Shown: positions 63,547 through 64,000 of the stretch, in pieces
Layout of the letters: each line of letters starts with the position of its first letter
Numbering within the stretch: position 1 is the first letter of the stretch
NCBI GenBank assembly: GCA_016190245.1
Contig: JACPQY010000078.1
Span: 9,821-73,820 of the forward strand
DNA: 64,000 nucleotides
Direction of reading: 5' to 3'
Source of the DNA: Nitrospirota bacterium
GTDB lineage: Bacteria; JACPQY01
Program-made: the position numbers and the translations under genes
The notes under the pieces: generated by a model
Told to the model about the DNA's origin: nothing
The model's database searches: none
What the model saw: the letters and a program-made list of their open reading frames with translations, nothing else

Positions 63547-64000
63547 ATGAGAAAGGCAATTTCCGTTGGCACGGGGGTCCTGATTCTGGCGGGCCTGTTG
63601 GGCTCGCCCGTCCAGGCCGGAGAAACCGAGCAGGTCACAGGTGGGGTCAAGAAGCCCAAGCACACTCAAGCGACTCAGCCGAGCGCCGCGGGCTCCCAGA
63701 ACCCTCCCGCGGCTGTCACATCACGTGGCGCCAGTGGGCGGGGAATTCAAAAGATGATGGAGAAGCGGACGCAGGGTTTCGCGAAGGAGTGGGCGGGGGA
63801 CGCCAAGAGCAAGATCAAGCCGATGCTTCAGGAGCTGCCGCTTTCCCCGGTCTTTATCACGCAGCTCATTATGAACGCCGCCCTCCCATCGGTGGGAGAC
63901 GTCCTGGCCAAGACGATGAACCAGGGCCAGTTGGGGGGCGTGTTCGAGGGCGGGACGATGGGGGCGATGTCGACGACCATGGCCGGTGGGGGTGGAGGGG
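63547..64000 (+). CDS. secreted protein of unknown function (partial, runs off the edge)
   Basis: At least 151 residues, no stop before the end of the window. Signal peptide MRKAISVGTGVLILAGLLGS ending VQA-GET. Then a Pro/Ser/Gln-rich linker, a helical region (GIQKMMEKRTQGFAKEWAGD, KSKIKPMLQELPL) and a Gly-rich end. GGAGA lies just before the ATG. It follows the TraU-like gene and may belong to the same secretion or conjugation cluster. Confidence 0.6.
   Translation, partial: MRKAISVGTGVLILAGLLGSPVQAGETEQVTGGVKKPKHTQATQPSAAGSQNPPAAVTSRGASGRGIQKMMEKRTQGFAKEWAGDAKSKIKPMLQELPLSPVFITQLIMNAALPSVGDVLAKTMNQGQLGGVFEGGTMGAMSTTMAGGGGG

Overview
The window is high-GC DNA (about two thirds G+C by eye) from a diderm bacterium. 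LptF/LptG, several lipoprotein signals, an alpha-2-macroglobulin/PbpC pair and secreted Cys-rich proteins point to an outer membrane. The gene mix (hydrogenase-related membrane complex, methylmalonyl-CoA mutase, GGDEF/HD-GYP, CheY/CheX-like pair, RCC1-like lipoprotein) and the many intergenic palindromes resemble deltaproteobacterial, myxococcotal or Acidobacteria/Rokubacteria-like metagenomic genomes. I cannot assign a phylum from this stretch. No rRNA, tRNA or CRISPR array was seen.

Layout. 0-1.7 kb: the tail of an unknown gene and two tandem MNT/HEPN toxin-antitoxin pairs. 1.9-3.4 kb: coaBC and a small charged protein. 3.4-11.2 kb: a seven-gene minus-strand operon, ArsR regulator plus six subunits of a group 4 hydrogenase-like complex. 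Its large subunit has lost all four NiFe-ligand cysteines, so it is an Ehr-type (energy-converting hydrogenase related) complex and not a hydrogenase. 11.4-13.5 kb: amidohydrolase and DUF486 protein. 13.8-16 kb: a sulfur/persulfide operon (ArsR-rhodanese regulator, DsrE-like protein, SQR-like flavoprotein). 16.3-20.5 kb: aroE-ribF diverging from lptF-lptG. 20.5-23.5 kb: cupin, GH57 and GT4 glucan genes. 23.7-28.8 kb: CheY-like and CheX-like proteins, aconitase and a peroxiredoxin. 28.9-38.5 kb: a propionyl/methylmalonyl-CoA module (mutase, biotin carrier, frameshifted biotin carboxylase, FmdB protein; on the other strand a beta-keto acid cleavage enzyme and a carboxyltransferase), split by a divergent c-di-GMP synthase/HD-GYP pair. 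38.6-41.4 kb: retropepsin-like protease, metallo-beta-lactamase fold protein, RHH/PIN toxin-antitoxin pair and an RCC1-repeat pseudogene. 41.5-56.6 kb: DUF2914, alpha-2-macroglobulin, PbpC, 5'-3' exonuclease, UvrA, cysteine synthase and a lipoprotein GH1 glycosidase. 56.6-64 kb: a Phd/RelE pair, about 2 kb of repeat-rich DNA with little coding, then large secreted Cys-rich genes. The biggest of these is weakly reminiscent of TraU-type conjugation proteins, so the right edge may be the start of a mobile region.

Repeats are the most distinctive feature. Short palindromes fill many gaps, and some have entered genes. A palindromic element of about 55 bp lies in frame inside the hyfG-like gene and has a diverged copy, with a compensatory stem change, at 57.2 kb. 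A 30-bp tandem duplication adds about 20 residues to UvrA. A 28-bp direct repeat brackets the RHH/PIN module and RCC1 remnant. Several genes have a promoter -10 box so close to the start codon that leaderless transcripts are likely. Three genes seem to begin at non-canonical codons (ATC, GTA, CTG).
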